Numbered from the stretch's first letter, positions 43,749 to 52,424 are shown. The stretch is DNA of 64,000 bases from Spirosoma endophyticum (GCF_900112365.1 NZ_FOLQ01000006.1:248001-312000); one strand, 5' to 3'. The notes: a model not told the origin generated them from the sequence alone. Translations and numbers: made by a program.

Positions 43749-45461
43749 TTATAAATTTCCTTTTTTCATTTCATTTATTGCGAAATTAGCCGCCCGTGCA
43801 GTTAAGGCCATAAACGTAATGGATGGGTTCTGAGAGCCGGTTGAGGTCATGGCTGCCCCATCGGTAACAAATACATTCTTCACGGTATGTAGTTGATTAT
43901 GTGCATTGAGCAGTGATGTTTTCGGATCACGACCCATCCGGACACCACCTACTTCATGAATATCGAGACCAGGGTTTCGGTGATCATCGTACGGCTTAAT
44001 ATTTTTACAACCCGCTTTGTCCAGCATCTCAGCACCCTGTTCCAGGAAGTCTTTCATCACCTTCAGGTCGTTATCGGTGTAGTCGATAGACGTCACGAGT
44101 TGCGGAATACCCCAGGCATCTTTTTGGTCGGCGCTAAGCCGCACGTGGTTTTCGTACCGCGGAACGGTTTCTGCCTGCATCATCATGAACACGTTCCAGG
44201 CTCCCGGATCACTTAATTTGTCTTTAAATCCGGCCCCAAAACCTTCCTGTGACGCCCCTAGATGCCAGTTAGAACGGGCAGCGCTGAAAGCCACCATATA
44301 GCCCCGCTGAAAATCCATTTCCTGTTTACGAACGTTCCGGAAATTGGGCATAAAGGCCGTTGTTGGTCGACGTCCGTAATAATATCCATCTTCAAAACCT
44401 TCGTAATCAGCGACAATATTGCCTCGATAATTATGAAACGCTACGTATCGACCCAGCAGATCATTATCATTTCCCAAACCATTTGGAAAGCGCTTTGACG
44501 TAGAATTCAGCAACACAAGGTTTGTATTCAAACAGGCCGCATTGACAAAAATAATCCGCGCATAATACTCCGTCATTTGCTTCGTATGCGTGTCAATTAC
44601 CCGAATACCCGTCGCTTTTCCCTTGGTTTCATCGTAAATAATCGAATGAACGACAGAATCGGGACGTAGCGTTAGCTTGCCGGTCTTAGCGGCCCACGGA
44701 ATCGTAGAGGAATTACTACTGAAGTAACCACCGTAGGGGCAACCCCGATAGCACAAATGCCGCGCCTGGCACTGCGCCCGTCCCTGATCATAGTGAATCT
44801 GCTTCGGCTCAGTCAGGTGCGCACACCGGCCAATGATAATGTGGCGGTCTTTGTACTGCTCGGCAACACGCTTCTGAATGTGTTTCTCAACGCAGTTCAG
44901 TTCCCAAGGTTTCAGGAATTCACCATCAGGAAGCGTTTCCAATCCATCTTTATTTCCACTGATACCCACGAATTTCTCAACGTGGCTATACCAGGGCGCG
45001 ATGTCTTCATACCGGATTGGCCAATCGACGGCTGCTCCATCGCGGGCATTGGCTTCAAAATCAAACTTGCTCCACCGCTGCGTCTGCCGTGCCCAGATCA
45101 GCGATTTGCCACCAACCTGATAGCCCCGAATCCAGTCGAACGGCTTTTCCTGCACGTAGGGATGCTCGGCATCCTTCACGAAAAACTGCTGCGTGCTCTC
45201 ATCCAGGGCGTAGCACTTTGTCGCAATGGGGTTTTTCTGATCAAAGGCTTCAGGCATTCGGTTCCGATGTGGAAACTCCCAGGGATTCTGCGTTGCCGTC
45301 GGATAGTCAACAATATGCCGAACGTCACGACCGCGCTCCAGAACGAGCGTTTTTAATCCTTTCTCGCAGAGTTCCTTAGCCGCCCACCCTCCACTAATGC
45401 CAGAGCCAATGACGATGGCATCATAAATGCAAGCCGCTTTGGCATCGCCGTTAATATTCAT
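43749..45461 (-). CDS. GMC-family FAD oxidoreductase
   Basis: A 570-residue flavin oxidoreductase. The N-terminal YDAIVIGSGISGGWAAKELCEKG (about 13-35) is the FAD beta-alpha-beta loop. A Cys-rich CQARHLCYRGCPYGGYFSSNS segment is seen in the bacterial GMC/choline-dehydrogenase-like branch. GMC C-terminal motifs are DIHEVGGVRMGRDP and NVFVTDGAAMTSTGSQNPSITFMAL. In Bacteroidetes such enzymes often act on sugars, sometimes with a cytochrome or gluconate-type small subunit; none is adjacent. Its 5' end faces the ATPase module across 143 bases. Confidence 0.92.
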   Translation of the reverse strand: MNINGDAKAACIYDAIVIGSGISGGWAAKELCEKGLKTLVLERGRDVRHIVDYPTATQNPWEFPHRNRMPEAFDQKNPIATKCYALDESTQQFFVKDAEHPYVQEKPFDWIRGYQVGGKSLIWARQTQRWSKFDFEANARDGAAVDWPIRYEDIAPWYSHVEKFVGISGNKDGLETLPDGEFLKPWELNCVEKHIQKRVAEQYKDRHIIIGRCAHLTEPKQIHYDQGRAQCQARHLCYRGCPYGGYFSSNSSTIPWAAKTGKLTLRPDSVVHSIIYDETKGKATGIRVIDTHTKQMTEYYARIIFVNAACLNTNLVLLNSTSKRFPNGLGNDNDLLGRYVAFHNYRGNIVADYEGFEDGYYYGRRPTTAFMPNFRNVRKQEMDFQRGYMVAFSAARSNWHLGASQEGFGAGFKDKLSDPGAWNVFMMMQAETVPRYENHVRLSADQKDAWGIPQLVTSIDYTDNDLKVMKDFLEQGAEMLDKAGCKNIKPYDDHRNPGLDIHEVGGVRMGRDPKTSLLNAHNQLHTVKNVFVTDGAAMTSTGSQNPSITFMALTARAANFAINEMKKGNL

Positions 45462-45528
45462 AAATGGCGTCGTTTAACTATAAAAGTACAAAACTCAATT
45501 ATCTATACCGTATTGACTCGACTAGATT

Positions 45529-45604
45529 TTGACAATAAAATTATTGCTAAATTATTTGACAATATTTTTATTGTTAATATATTTGACAATAATTTTATTG
45601 TCAA
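45529..45604 (+). promoter_or_regulatory. Three phased palindromic repeats, probable operator, ending at the ATPase start codon
   Basis: Three 22-bp palindromes lie at 45529-45550, 45556-45577 and 45583-45604, a spacing of exactly 27 bases. The third is perfect: TTGACAATAA, two central T, then TTATTGTCAA. The first and second keep TTGACAATA but vary in the outer right arm. The 5-base spacers are pure A/T. The last base precedes the ATG at 45605 directly. A hairpin there in mRNA would block initiation, so DNA-level operators with transcription starting within or near the last repeat seem more likely. Cognate regulator unknown; one product of the module could bind here. Confidence 0.8.
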
Positions 45605-46789
45605 ATGAGAAACGTTATTGGTCAGGCCGTATCTGGAAGTGATTTCTTCGAGCGTCCGCAGGTAATCAGCAAAATACGTCGCGCCATTCGCAATGGTAGC
45701 TCTATATATCTGTCAGCACCCCGACGAGTTGGTAAAACATCGGCGATGAATTTCCTTCAGGATAATCCTGAAACGGGACAACACTACGTCTATGTAATCA
45801 CACAATCCATTGATTCGGTGGATGGTTTCTATAAAGAGTTAGCGAAACAAGTGATTGACAGCCCAGCTTTTCGAACGATGTCGAAAGTGACGGATACACT
45901 AAAAAAGGTAGCTAGTGGATTATTACAACGTATCAATTTGAAAGTATCGGTTCCATTTCTGGATGTTTCTCTCGATAAAGGAGAACCGATAAATTTCCAG
46001 ACGGACCTGGAGAAACTGCTGGAAGAATTAGACCTAGATGGCGGTAAGCTTATTATCATGGTTGATGAGTTTACGGAAACGCTCGACAATATATTTCTCA
46101 AGCACGGCAAACAGGAAGCCCGACGTTTTTTGCAACTATTTCGCGAACTAATGCACAACCGCAAGCTGGCAAACAAGGTGCAGTTTCTGCTAACGGGTTC
46201 CATTGGCTTACAGCCGTTAGTGAAAAAACTTGACGCCAGCGATCTTGTCAATCAACTTCAATACGTTGATATTCCGCCATTAACCGAAGAGGAAGCTTGT
46301 ACTCTTTTTCGGAAACTCATAGAACTTGAAGGGATTCAGATCGATGACGAAACTGTTCGCTTTATTCTGCAAAAGATTGACTGGTTAATGCCTTTTCATG
46401 TGCAATTACTGGTGCAGGAAGTTATCGATGTGTATGAAAGCAACGGCAATCCAATTGATCGCCAGAAAGCGGAGAAAGCGTTTCAGCAGGTGTTTCACCA
46501 ACGTAACAAAATCTATTTCGAACAATATTACGAGCGTCTGAAAAAACGGCTTGAACCCGGCGCGGAATATCTATTTGTACATGACGTACTGAACCGAGCC
46601 ACCGAAGAAATACCATTAGAGAAATCCGTTGTTCATGATCTGGCTGTTAAACACGGTATTGCCGATAACTATAAGGCAACTGTTGAGTCACTGGAATACG
46701 ACGGCTACTTACACCAAACGGACGATAACAAAGCGTACCGATTTAATTCATCCATTCTCAAAATCTGGTGGAAAAAATATGTCAGCTAA
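45605..46789 (+). CDS. Archaeal-type (PF01637-like) P-loop ATPase, first gene of a two-ATPase module
   Basis: A 394-residue STAND-like NTPase. The leader motif GSDFFERPQVISKIRRAI is followed by Walker A SAPRRVGKTS (about 37-46), Walker B with acidic pair LIIMVDEFTE (about 149-158) and the VQFLLTGSIG sensor strand typical of archaeal-type ATPases. A winged-helix-like C-terminus ends YRFNSSILKIWWKKYVS, the usual Y.F.s..l..W terminal motif. No TM segments or effector domain are visible. It starts flush with three palindromic repeats and overlaps the next gene by 11 bases. Function unknown; proteins of this class act as signal-sensing switches, often in defence or conflict systems. Confidence 0.8.
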   Translation: MRNVIGQAVSGSDFFERPQVISKIRRAIRNGSSIYLSAPRRVGKTSAMNFLQDNPETGQHYVYVITQSIDSVDGFYKELAKQVIDSPAFRTMSKVTDTLKKVASGLLQRINLKVSVPFLDVSLDKGEPINFQTDLEKLLEELDLDGGKLIIMVDEFTETLDNIFLKHGKQEARRFLQLFRELMHNRKLANKVQFLLTGSIGLQPLVKKLDASDLVNQLQYVDIPPLTEEEACTLFRKLIELEGIQIDDETVRFILQKIDWLMPFHVQLLVQEVIDVYESNGNPIDRQKAEKAFQQVFHQRNKIYFEQYYERLKKRLEPGAEYLFVHDVLNRATEEIPLEKSVVHDLAVKHGIADNYKATVESLEYDGYLHQTDDNKAYRFNSSILKIWWKKYVS

Positions 46790-49034
46790 CTCACAACCGC
46801 TAATTGCCACGATCTATAATCCACATAATCAGAGCAAAGAAGCGCTGATTGCCGGATTCATTGCCCGCAAGCAAAAATTCGAACGGCTCTTCCGTGACAT
46901 ACGCGACTCGCCCATGACCAAGCCCGAGCAACATTATCTTATTCAGGGGATTCGGGGAATGGGCAAAACGACGCTGTTGCTACGTATCGCTTACGAAATA
47001 GATAATATGCCAGCGCTACGCGAGCGACTTATTCCGATCGTATTCAACGAAGAAGAGTACGGCATTAGCTCGCTGGCCGATGTGTGGGAACGTACTGCGC
47101 AGTATCTCGGCGAAACCGACGTAGCGTTTGCGGATTTATACGACCTAATGACGAAACAATACGGTCAGGAAGATTACGAACAACAAGCTCTACAGACGCT
47201 CATTGGTGCGCTTCAACAACGAAATAAAAAACTGTTATTGCTCATTGATAACATCGGCGACGTACTGAAAAAATTAGATACTCAGGAAGAACAACGCCTG
47301 CGTGAAGTGCTGCTCACTAAGTCAGAACTACGGCTAATTGGCGCTACGTCGGTGGCTATTGAGCAAGTGCATGACTATACCAAACCGTTCTACGAGTTCT
47401 TCAAAATCATTCATTTAGATGGTCTTTCACAGCAGGAAGCCATCGACTTGTTTTTAAAATTGGGCGAAACGTATCACACTGAGGCTGTGCAGCAATTGAT
47501 CGAACGCCAGCCGGGACGTATCGAAGCCATCCGCCGACTAACGGGCGGAGTAATTCGGACAATGGTCTTGCTATTTGAGATTCTTGTCGAAAATGATTCA
47601 GGCTCCGTTTTTCGCGATCTGGAAGTATTACTCGACCGCGTTACACCTCTCTATAAGCATCGCATGGACGATCTGCCCGCTCAACAGCAAAAGATTATGG
47701 CTGCGCTGGCTACGGCGTGGGATGCTGCTAACACAAAAGAATTGGCTCAGGTCGTACGGCTGGAAAGCAAAGTGGTTTCAGCTCAATTGAAGCAATTGAT
47801 TAATAGTGGCCTTGTCGAAAAAATAGAAACCAACACTAAAAATCACCTCTACCGGCTCGAAGAACGATTTTTCAATATCTGGTATCTTATGCGTTTCGGT
47901 CGCAAAACCGACCAGCGGGTGCTTTGGTTGATACGCTTTTTCGAAACGATGTTTGAAGGCGATGCTGAGTGGATGCAGGAACGTATTGATGGCCATTTAC
48001 AAGCAATGGAAATTGGAAATTTAGATCCAGAAGCAGCTTTGTTTTTGACAACAGCGTTCGCAGGGGTTTTAAAGGATGAGGAGATGGAAGATATACTGAA
48101 AAAGAAAACAGTACTTTTTTTAACTAATCAAGGAAGATATGACTTATTAAATGATGTGTCATCTAAGTACAGTGAAGTAGAAAGATTACTGCGAGAACAT
48201 AATTATCAGAAGGCTGTTACTCATTTAGAAAACTTTCACAATCGGACTACAAGGGTATTACTAGATATTATATCATGTTATGTTTTTTTAAAAGATTTTG
48301 AAAAAGCTAAAGAAATATTAATAGAATTATTTATTAGCCATAAAATCGATAACAAAAACTTCTTAATATCACACCCAAATCTATATGTAAATAATAATAC
48401 AAAAAATACAAAATATAGACTACTTGTACCCCTATTAGTATTTGAAGGCATATGTCTCATTCTTATAGTGCCTGATCCTGAATACTTGCCAGATGATGTA
48501 ATTAATATTGAAACTGAAAAAATATTATTCTTTTCAAAAAGCTTCAATGATGATTTAAAGAGTGAAATCGCTTTAAGATATTTCTTATCTGTAGACATTT
48601 CTAGAAAAGAACTTGCTTTACAAATCACGAGTGATCTCCCTAATACAATTGATCCTTCAAATTCCGCACAGATAAGATTTTTATTGTCTAAAAAAATTAT
48701 TCAACTGTGGAACAATATCTTTCAAGGGCTTGAAGAATTAGTTCCTTTAAAGGAACCTACCTTGGTAAGATTTTCCTCAAAGGATAATGGAGGTGATGTA
48801 GCAACATTGTTTTTACGTTTGCTCCTCGCAAAAAAACAATACCATACCGCTTACAACTATTTCACTCAAGAAGAATGGCAATTAAAAGATCGCTTCAAAC
48901 CGCTGTATTACGCTACGTTGTATTTCCTTAAAGATGAATATCCGACCGAGTACCTGCGTATGGGGCCGGAACTCAAAGAAACAGTAGACGACATTCTGGC
49001 CGAAGTCGCGCAGATGGCAATTGATTATGCTTAA
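46779..49034 (+). CDS. P-loop ATPase with winged helix and AT-rich, TPR-like C-terminal region
   Basis: A 751-residue STAND-like NTPase from ATG 46779 (MSANSQPLIA...), which overlaps the previous stop by 11 bases. Walker A is GIRGMGKTT (57-65), Walker B KLLLLIDNIGD (about 147-157), and the sensor strand LRLIGATS. A winged-helix region (QQQKIMAALATAWDAANTKELAQVV) ends YRLEERFFNIWYLMRFGR. From about residue 407 to 687 the DNA becomes very AT-rich (18-20% GC in lines counted by hand against 53% in the ATPase part). It encodes helical, TPR-like sequence; the last 60 residues return to normal composition. That points to a replaced sensor segment. Function unknown. Confidence 0.78.
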   Translation: MSANSQPLIATIYNPHNQSKEALIAGFIARKQKFERLFRDIRDSPMTKPEQHYLIQGIRGMGKTTLLLRIAYEIDNMPALRERLIPIVFNEEEYGISSLADVWERTAQYLGETDVAFADLYDLMTKQYGQEDYEQQALQTLIGALQQRNKKLLLLIDNIGDVLKKLDTQEEQRLREVLLTKSELRLIGATSVAIEQVHDYTKPFYEFFKIIHLDGLSQQEAIDLFLKLGETYHTEAVQQLIERQPGRIEAIRRLTGGVIRTMVLLFEILVENDSGSVFRDLEVLLDRVTPLYKHRMDDLPAQQQKIMAALATAWDAANTKELAQVVRLESKVVSAQLKQLINSGLVEKIETNTKNHLYRLEERFFNIWYLMRFGRKTDQRVLWLIRFFETMFEGDAEWMQERIDGHLQAMEIGNLDPEAALFLTTAFAGVLKDEEMEDILKKKTVLFLTNQGRYDLLNDVSSKYSEVERLLREHNYQKAVTHLENFHNRTTRVLLDIISCYVFLKDFEKAKEILIELFISHKIDNKNFLISHPNLYVNNNTKNTKYRLLVPLLVFEGICLILIVPDPEYLPDDVINIETEKILFFSKSFNDDLKSEIALRYFLSVDISRKELALQITSDLPNTIDPSNSAQIRFLLSKKIIQLWNNIFQGLEELVPLKEPTLVRFSSKDNGGDVATLFLRLLLAKKQYHTAYNYFTQEEWQLKDRFKPLYYATLYFLKDEYPTEYLRMGPELKETVDDILAEVAQMAIDYA

Positions 49035-49117
49035 ACCCCGCTCCTAACAAAATCCAGTGTTTCAATCGGTTTTGCAAACAACCTGCGTTGCTTTGGGCTT
49101 ATCCACCTATAAACACC

Positions 49118-49152
49118 CAGACTTAGAAGGCTTCAAAAAGCGTCTAAGTCTG
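49118..49152 (+). terminator. Hairpin after the ATPase module
   Basis: CAGACTTAGA (49118-49127) pairs with TCTAAGTCTG (49143-49152), 10 bp with a 15-base loop, 84 bases after the ATPase stop. No strong T run follows, so termination would be weak. Confidence 0.5.
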
Positions 49153-49166
49153 TTAACAGCAACGTT

Positions 49167-50021
49167 ATGGAAGCTAAAATTCCCCCACAGCATCAGGATA
49201 TTCAGCCCGGTATTGAAGCCGAACTGGACCCGCAGCCTAAGGTGATCCGGTATCTTTACAAAGGTGCTAACAAATTGAAAGACAAAGTCGCACTCATTAC
49301 GGGTGGCGATAGTGGCATTGGTCGGGCGGTGGCCGTTCACTTCGCCCGAGAAGGCGCCGACGTAGCGATTTCGTATACGCCCCGCGAAGAGGTCGATGCG
49401 CAGAGAACCAAAGAGTTAGTTGAAGCCGAAGGCCGGAAATGCCTGCTACTGCCGGGCGATATTCGGCAGGAAACGTACTGTAAGTATATTGTAGATAGTA
49501 CGGTTGAGCAACTCGGCAAACTCAATATTCTGGTCAATAACGCCGGGTTACAACTACAACATAAAACCCTTGAAGAGGCTACCGACGACGATTTATTGGC
49601 TACGTATGAAACCAATATCTATTCGTTTTTCCGGGTTACCAAAGCCGCCGTGCCACACCTGCATAAGGGCGACACGATCATCAACACTACGTCGATCACG
49701 GCCTATCAGGGTCGTGCTGACCTACTCGAATACTCGTCTACCAAGGGTGCGATCATGACTTTTACTCGGGCCTTATCAAGCAACCTGATTACCAAAGGGA
49801 TTCGGGTCAATGCCGTAGCACCCGGACCGATCTGGACACCGCTTAATCCGTCTTCAGTCTCGGCGAAAGAAGTCGCTGAGTTTGGCAAAGACGTACCAAT
49901 GAAACGCCCCGGTCAACCCAGCGAAGTAGCGCCCGCCTATGTGTTTCTGGCCTCGGAAGATGCTTCATACATCACAGGACAGGTCTTACACCCCAACGGT
50001 GGAACAATTGTAAATGCGTAA
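49167..50021 (+). CDS. SDR-family oxidoreductase (first of a tandem pair)
   Basis: A 284-residue classical short-chain dehydrogenase with the extra N-terminal tail of the YhxC/GsiB-like stress SDR group (QHQDIQPGIEAELDPQPKVI). The cofactor loop is ALITGGDSGIGRAVA, the NNAG motif is VNNAGLQLQHK, and the catalytic Tyr-Lys is in EYSSTKGAIMTFTRAL. PGPIWTPLNPSS follows. Its substrate is unknown. The next gene is a paralogue of the same layout, so a tandem duplication is clear. Confidence 0.93.
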   Translation: MEAKIPPQHQDIQPGIEAELDPQPKVIRYLYKGANKLKDKVALITGGDSGIGRAVAVHFAREGADVAISYTPREEVDAQRTKELVEAEGRKCLLLPGDIRQETYCKYIVDSTVEQLGKLNILVNNAGLQLQHKTLEEATDDDLLATYETNIYSFFRVTKAAVPHLHKGDTIINTTSITAYQGRADLLEYSSTKGAIMTFTRALSSNLITKGIRVNAVAPGPIWTPLNPSSVSAKEVAEFGKDVPMKRPGQPSEVAPAYVFLASEDASYITGQVLHPNGGTIVNA

Positions 50022-50027
50022 AAACAA

Positions 50028-50098
50028 GTCGTCAGTAGATAATCAATAGTCGTTAGCTAAGAACAGCTATCGGATGAAGTTCACTATTTACTGACGAC
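50028..50098. repeat. Word-repeat palindrome between the SDR genes (AGTCGTCAGTA words)
   Basis: GTCGTCAGTAGAT (50028-50040) matches the reverse complement of 50086-50098 at 12 of 13 positions. Flanking sequence carries further AGTCGT/GACTA words on both sides, up to the next start codon. It shares its words with the perfect palindrome at 56690-56765. Confidence 0.6.
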
Positions 50099-50107
50099 TA
50101 TCGACTC

Positions 50108-50980
50108 ATGACTACTATGGACCAAATGGAAATTGAAACCAAGCCCCAGCATCAGAACGCGCAGCCGGGCCTGGAATATGAAATGGACCCGCAACCGATT
50201 TATATTCGGGATGATTATCAGGGGGCAGATAAATTAAAAGACAAAATTGCCGTCATCACCGGTGGCGATTCGGGAATTGGCCGGGCAGTAGCCATTCATT
50301 TTGCCCGCGAAGGGGCTAACCTGGCTGTACTTTATCATCCACGTGAGGAGCAGGACGCGCAAAAAACGAAAGCGCTCATTGAAGCCGAAGGGCGAAGTTG
50401 CTTATTGATTCCCGGCGATTTGAAGCAGCTATCTTTTATTCAGGAAGCGGTCAGTACTGTTATCGATACGTATAAACACGTCAATATTCTGGTAAATAAC
50501 GCGGCTAACCACGTTGAGCAGAAGGAATTTATTGACATATCGGATCAGCAAATGCGCGAAACGTTCGAGCTGAACATTCTGGCCATGTTCCGGCTCACGA
50601 AAGCCGTATTGCCGTATATGGCTGAAAACGATTGCATTATTAACACGACGTCGGTCGTATCCTATCGGGGAAGTGAAGCCCTAATTGATTATGCATCAAC
50701 TAAAGGAGCTGTGACGGCCTTCACGCGTTCGCTGTCGCAAAATCTGATTGAGCGCAAAATCCGCGTGAACGCTGTGGCACCCGGCCCGATCTGGACACCT
50801 TTGATTGTGGCGACGAAAACGCTCGAAGAAGTTAAGGAGTTTGGCAAAGATGTACCCATGGAACGTCCCGGCCAACCAGCGGAACTAGCCCCTGCCTACG
50901 TGTTTCTGGCGTCGGAAGATGCATCGTATTTTGCCGGTCAGGTCATCCATGTCAACGGGGGCGAGGTTGTCAATTCGTAG
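50108..50980 (+). CDS. SDR-family oxidoreductase (second of a tandem pair)
   Basis: A 290-residue classical SDR, paralogous to the upstream gene over its full length. The N-terminal tail (QHQNAQPGLEYEMDPQPIYI), ITGGDSGIGRAVAIHFAREGA, VNNAANHVEQ (NNAA in place of NNAG) and DYASTKGAVTAFTRSL with catalytic Tyr and Lys are all clear. ATG 50108 is used; ATG 50117 is an alternative. A terminator follows 29 bases after the stop, immediately before the P450 start codon. Confidence 0.93.
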   Translation: MTTMDQMEIETKPQHQNAQPGLEYEMDPQPIYIRDDYQGADKLKDKIAVITGGDSGIGRAVAIHFAREGANLAVLYHPREEQDAQKTKALIEAEGRSCLLIPGDLKQLSFIQEAVSTVIDTYKHVNILVNNAANHVEQKEFIDISDQQMRETFELNILAMFRLTKAVLPYMAENDCIINTTSVVSYRGSEALIDYASTKGAVTAFTRSLSQNLIERKIRVNAVAPGPIWTPLIVATKTLEEVKEFGKDVPMERPGQPAELAPAYVFLASEDASYFAGQVIHVNGGEVVNS

Positions 50981-51009
50981 CGTTTCGATAGTTCTAAGCT
51001 ATATTTATA

Positions 51010-51044
51010 GTCGTTCTGAAATACTATTCGGAACGACTTTTTTT
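51010..51044 (+). terminator. Rho-independent terminator whose T run touches the P450 start codon
   Basis: GTCGTTCTGAA (51010-51020) pairs with 51027-51037 over 11 bp (one G.T), with a 6-base loop. T7 runs to the base before ATG 51045. It ends SDR transcription and leaves no room for a downstream P450 promoter. Confidence 0.85.
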
Positions 51045-52424
51045 ATGGAAACGACTGCCTCTGCTCCACTTACTGTGCCCCTGGTTCCGGGTCTGCCGCT
51101 GATTGGCAACACGCTTGCGTTCTTCCGCGATCCATTAAGTACGCTACAAACCTTGCAGCGTCAACAAAATCGTATGGTGCATCTTCGGATTGGCGGACGA
51201 CACCAATATCTGGTTTTCAGCCCCGAAGACAGCAAACACATTTTACAGGAAAATCACCGCAATTACGGTCGGTCGCCTGCGTTTCAGGTACTCAAAATTT
51301 TTTTAGGGAACGGACTGCTCACCAGCGAAGGTGATTTCTGGCGTCGGCAACGGCGACTAGCTCAACCTGCCTTTCATCGTCAGAAATTAGCAGCGCTGGC
51401 GCAGACGATGATCACTGAAACGGCGAACTGGATCGATGAATTGAAGCAAAGTAATCGAACACAGCCAGTGAACGTGTCACAGGCATTTATGGACGTAACG
51501 ATGCGGATTGTCTGCAAAACACTGTTCGGTTCCGATGTAGCAGCCCAGCTTAGTGGATTATCATCGGCGCTCGATACGTTGAATTACATGGCCAATGAAC
51601 GTCTGGTATCACCGTTGCGCTTGCCACTGCATTGGCCAACCCCTGGTAATCTCCGCTTTCGGCGGGCAAGCACCCAGGTCGATTCGTTTATTTACGGATT
51701 AATTAACCAGCGCCGAAAAAACGGGAACGCCGATCAGGGCGACGATCTGCTGGGCATGTTGATCAGCATAGAGGATGAAGAAATGGGCGACTGGCCCGGC
51801 TCTGGGCGCATGTCAGACCAGCAATTGCGTGATGAATGCGTTACGTTGTTTGCTGCTGGTCACGAAACGACAGCGGTCTCTATGGCCTGGACGCTCCATT
51901 TATTAACGCAACATCCCGACGTAGTTGCCCAGCTTCGGGCAGAGAGTCAATCGGTGTTGGGCGATGCCAAAATACCATCTGCTGATGCTTTTCGTGCCCT
52001 CCCCTACGCATTACAGGTCGTACAGGAGTCGCTACGTCTTTATCCACCGGCCTGGATCATGAGCCGCCTGGCACTGGGCGATGATCCGATTGGATCGTAC
52101 ACCATCCCGGCAGGCGCTACAGCGCTGGTGTGCCCCTACCTACTTCACCGAGATCCCACAAATTGGCCTGATCCCGAACGCTTCGACCCAGATCGATTTG
52201 CGCCGGGTGGCATCAAAGAGCAGTTGCATCCTTACGCATACCTGCCTTTTGGAGGAGGTCCGCGCCTGTGTATCGGCAATCAATTTGCTCTGATGGAAAT
52301 GCAGATTTTACTGGCGATGATGGTACGTAATTTTGATTTTCAGCCAGTGCCAAGCCAACGCATTAGCCCTAAACCGTTGATTACGCTACGTCCTAACAAG
52401 CCGATTCAGGTAGTTTTAGCATAA
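51045..52424 (+). CDS. Cytochrome P450
   Basis: A 459-residue soluble-type P450 monooxygenase. The start is ATG 51045 because VPLVPGLPLIGNTLAFFRDP is the usual P450 N-terminus; the longer frame upstream overlaps the SDR gene. The I-helix oxygen motif is AAGHETTAVS, the ExxR is ESLRLYPPAW, and the haem-Cys loop is FGGGPRLCIGNQFAL. Substrate unknown. With lycopene cyclase 3 kb away, a carotenoid hydroxylase of the CYP175 type is one possibility, by context only. Redox partners are not in the window. Confidence 0.95.
   Translation: METTASAPLTVPLVPGLPLIGNTLAFFRDPLSTLQTLQRQQNRMVHLRIGGRHQYLVFSPEDSKHILQENHRNYGRSPAFQVLKIFLGNGLLTSEGDFWRRQRRLAQPAFHRQKLAALAQTMITETANWIDELKQSNRTQPVNVSQAFMDVTMRIVCKTLFGSDVAAQLSGLSSALDTLNYMANERLVSPLRLPLHWPTPGNLRFRRASTQVDSFIYGLINQRRKNGNADQGDDLLGMLISIEDEEMGDWPGSGRMSDQQLRDECVTLFAAGHETTAVSMAWTLHLLTQHPDVVAQLRAESQSVLGDAKIPSADAFRALPYALQVVQESLRLYPPAWIMSRLALGDDPIGSYTIPAGATALVCPYLLHRDPTNWPDPERFDPDRFAPGGIKEQLHPYAYLPFGGGPRLCIGNQFALMEMQILLAMMVRNFDFQPVPSQRISPKPLITLRPNKPIQVVLA

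Noticed and set aside
44757..45356. Open frame of 199 codons on the plus strand opposite the GMC oxidoreductase
   Set aside because: It lies wholly antisense to a well-supported gene and has Cys/Arg-rich, motif-free sequence; it is a shadow of GMC codon bias.
45529..45604. Possible CRISPR array or plasmid iterons
   Set aside because: Only three repeats with 5-base A/T spacers, no cas genes, and no replication initiator or origin genes; palindromic operators fit better.
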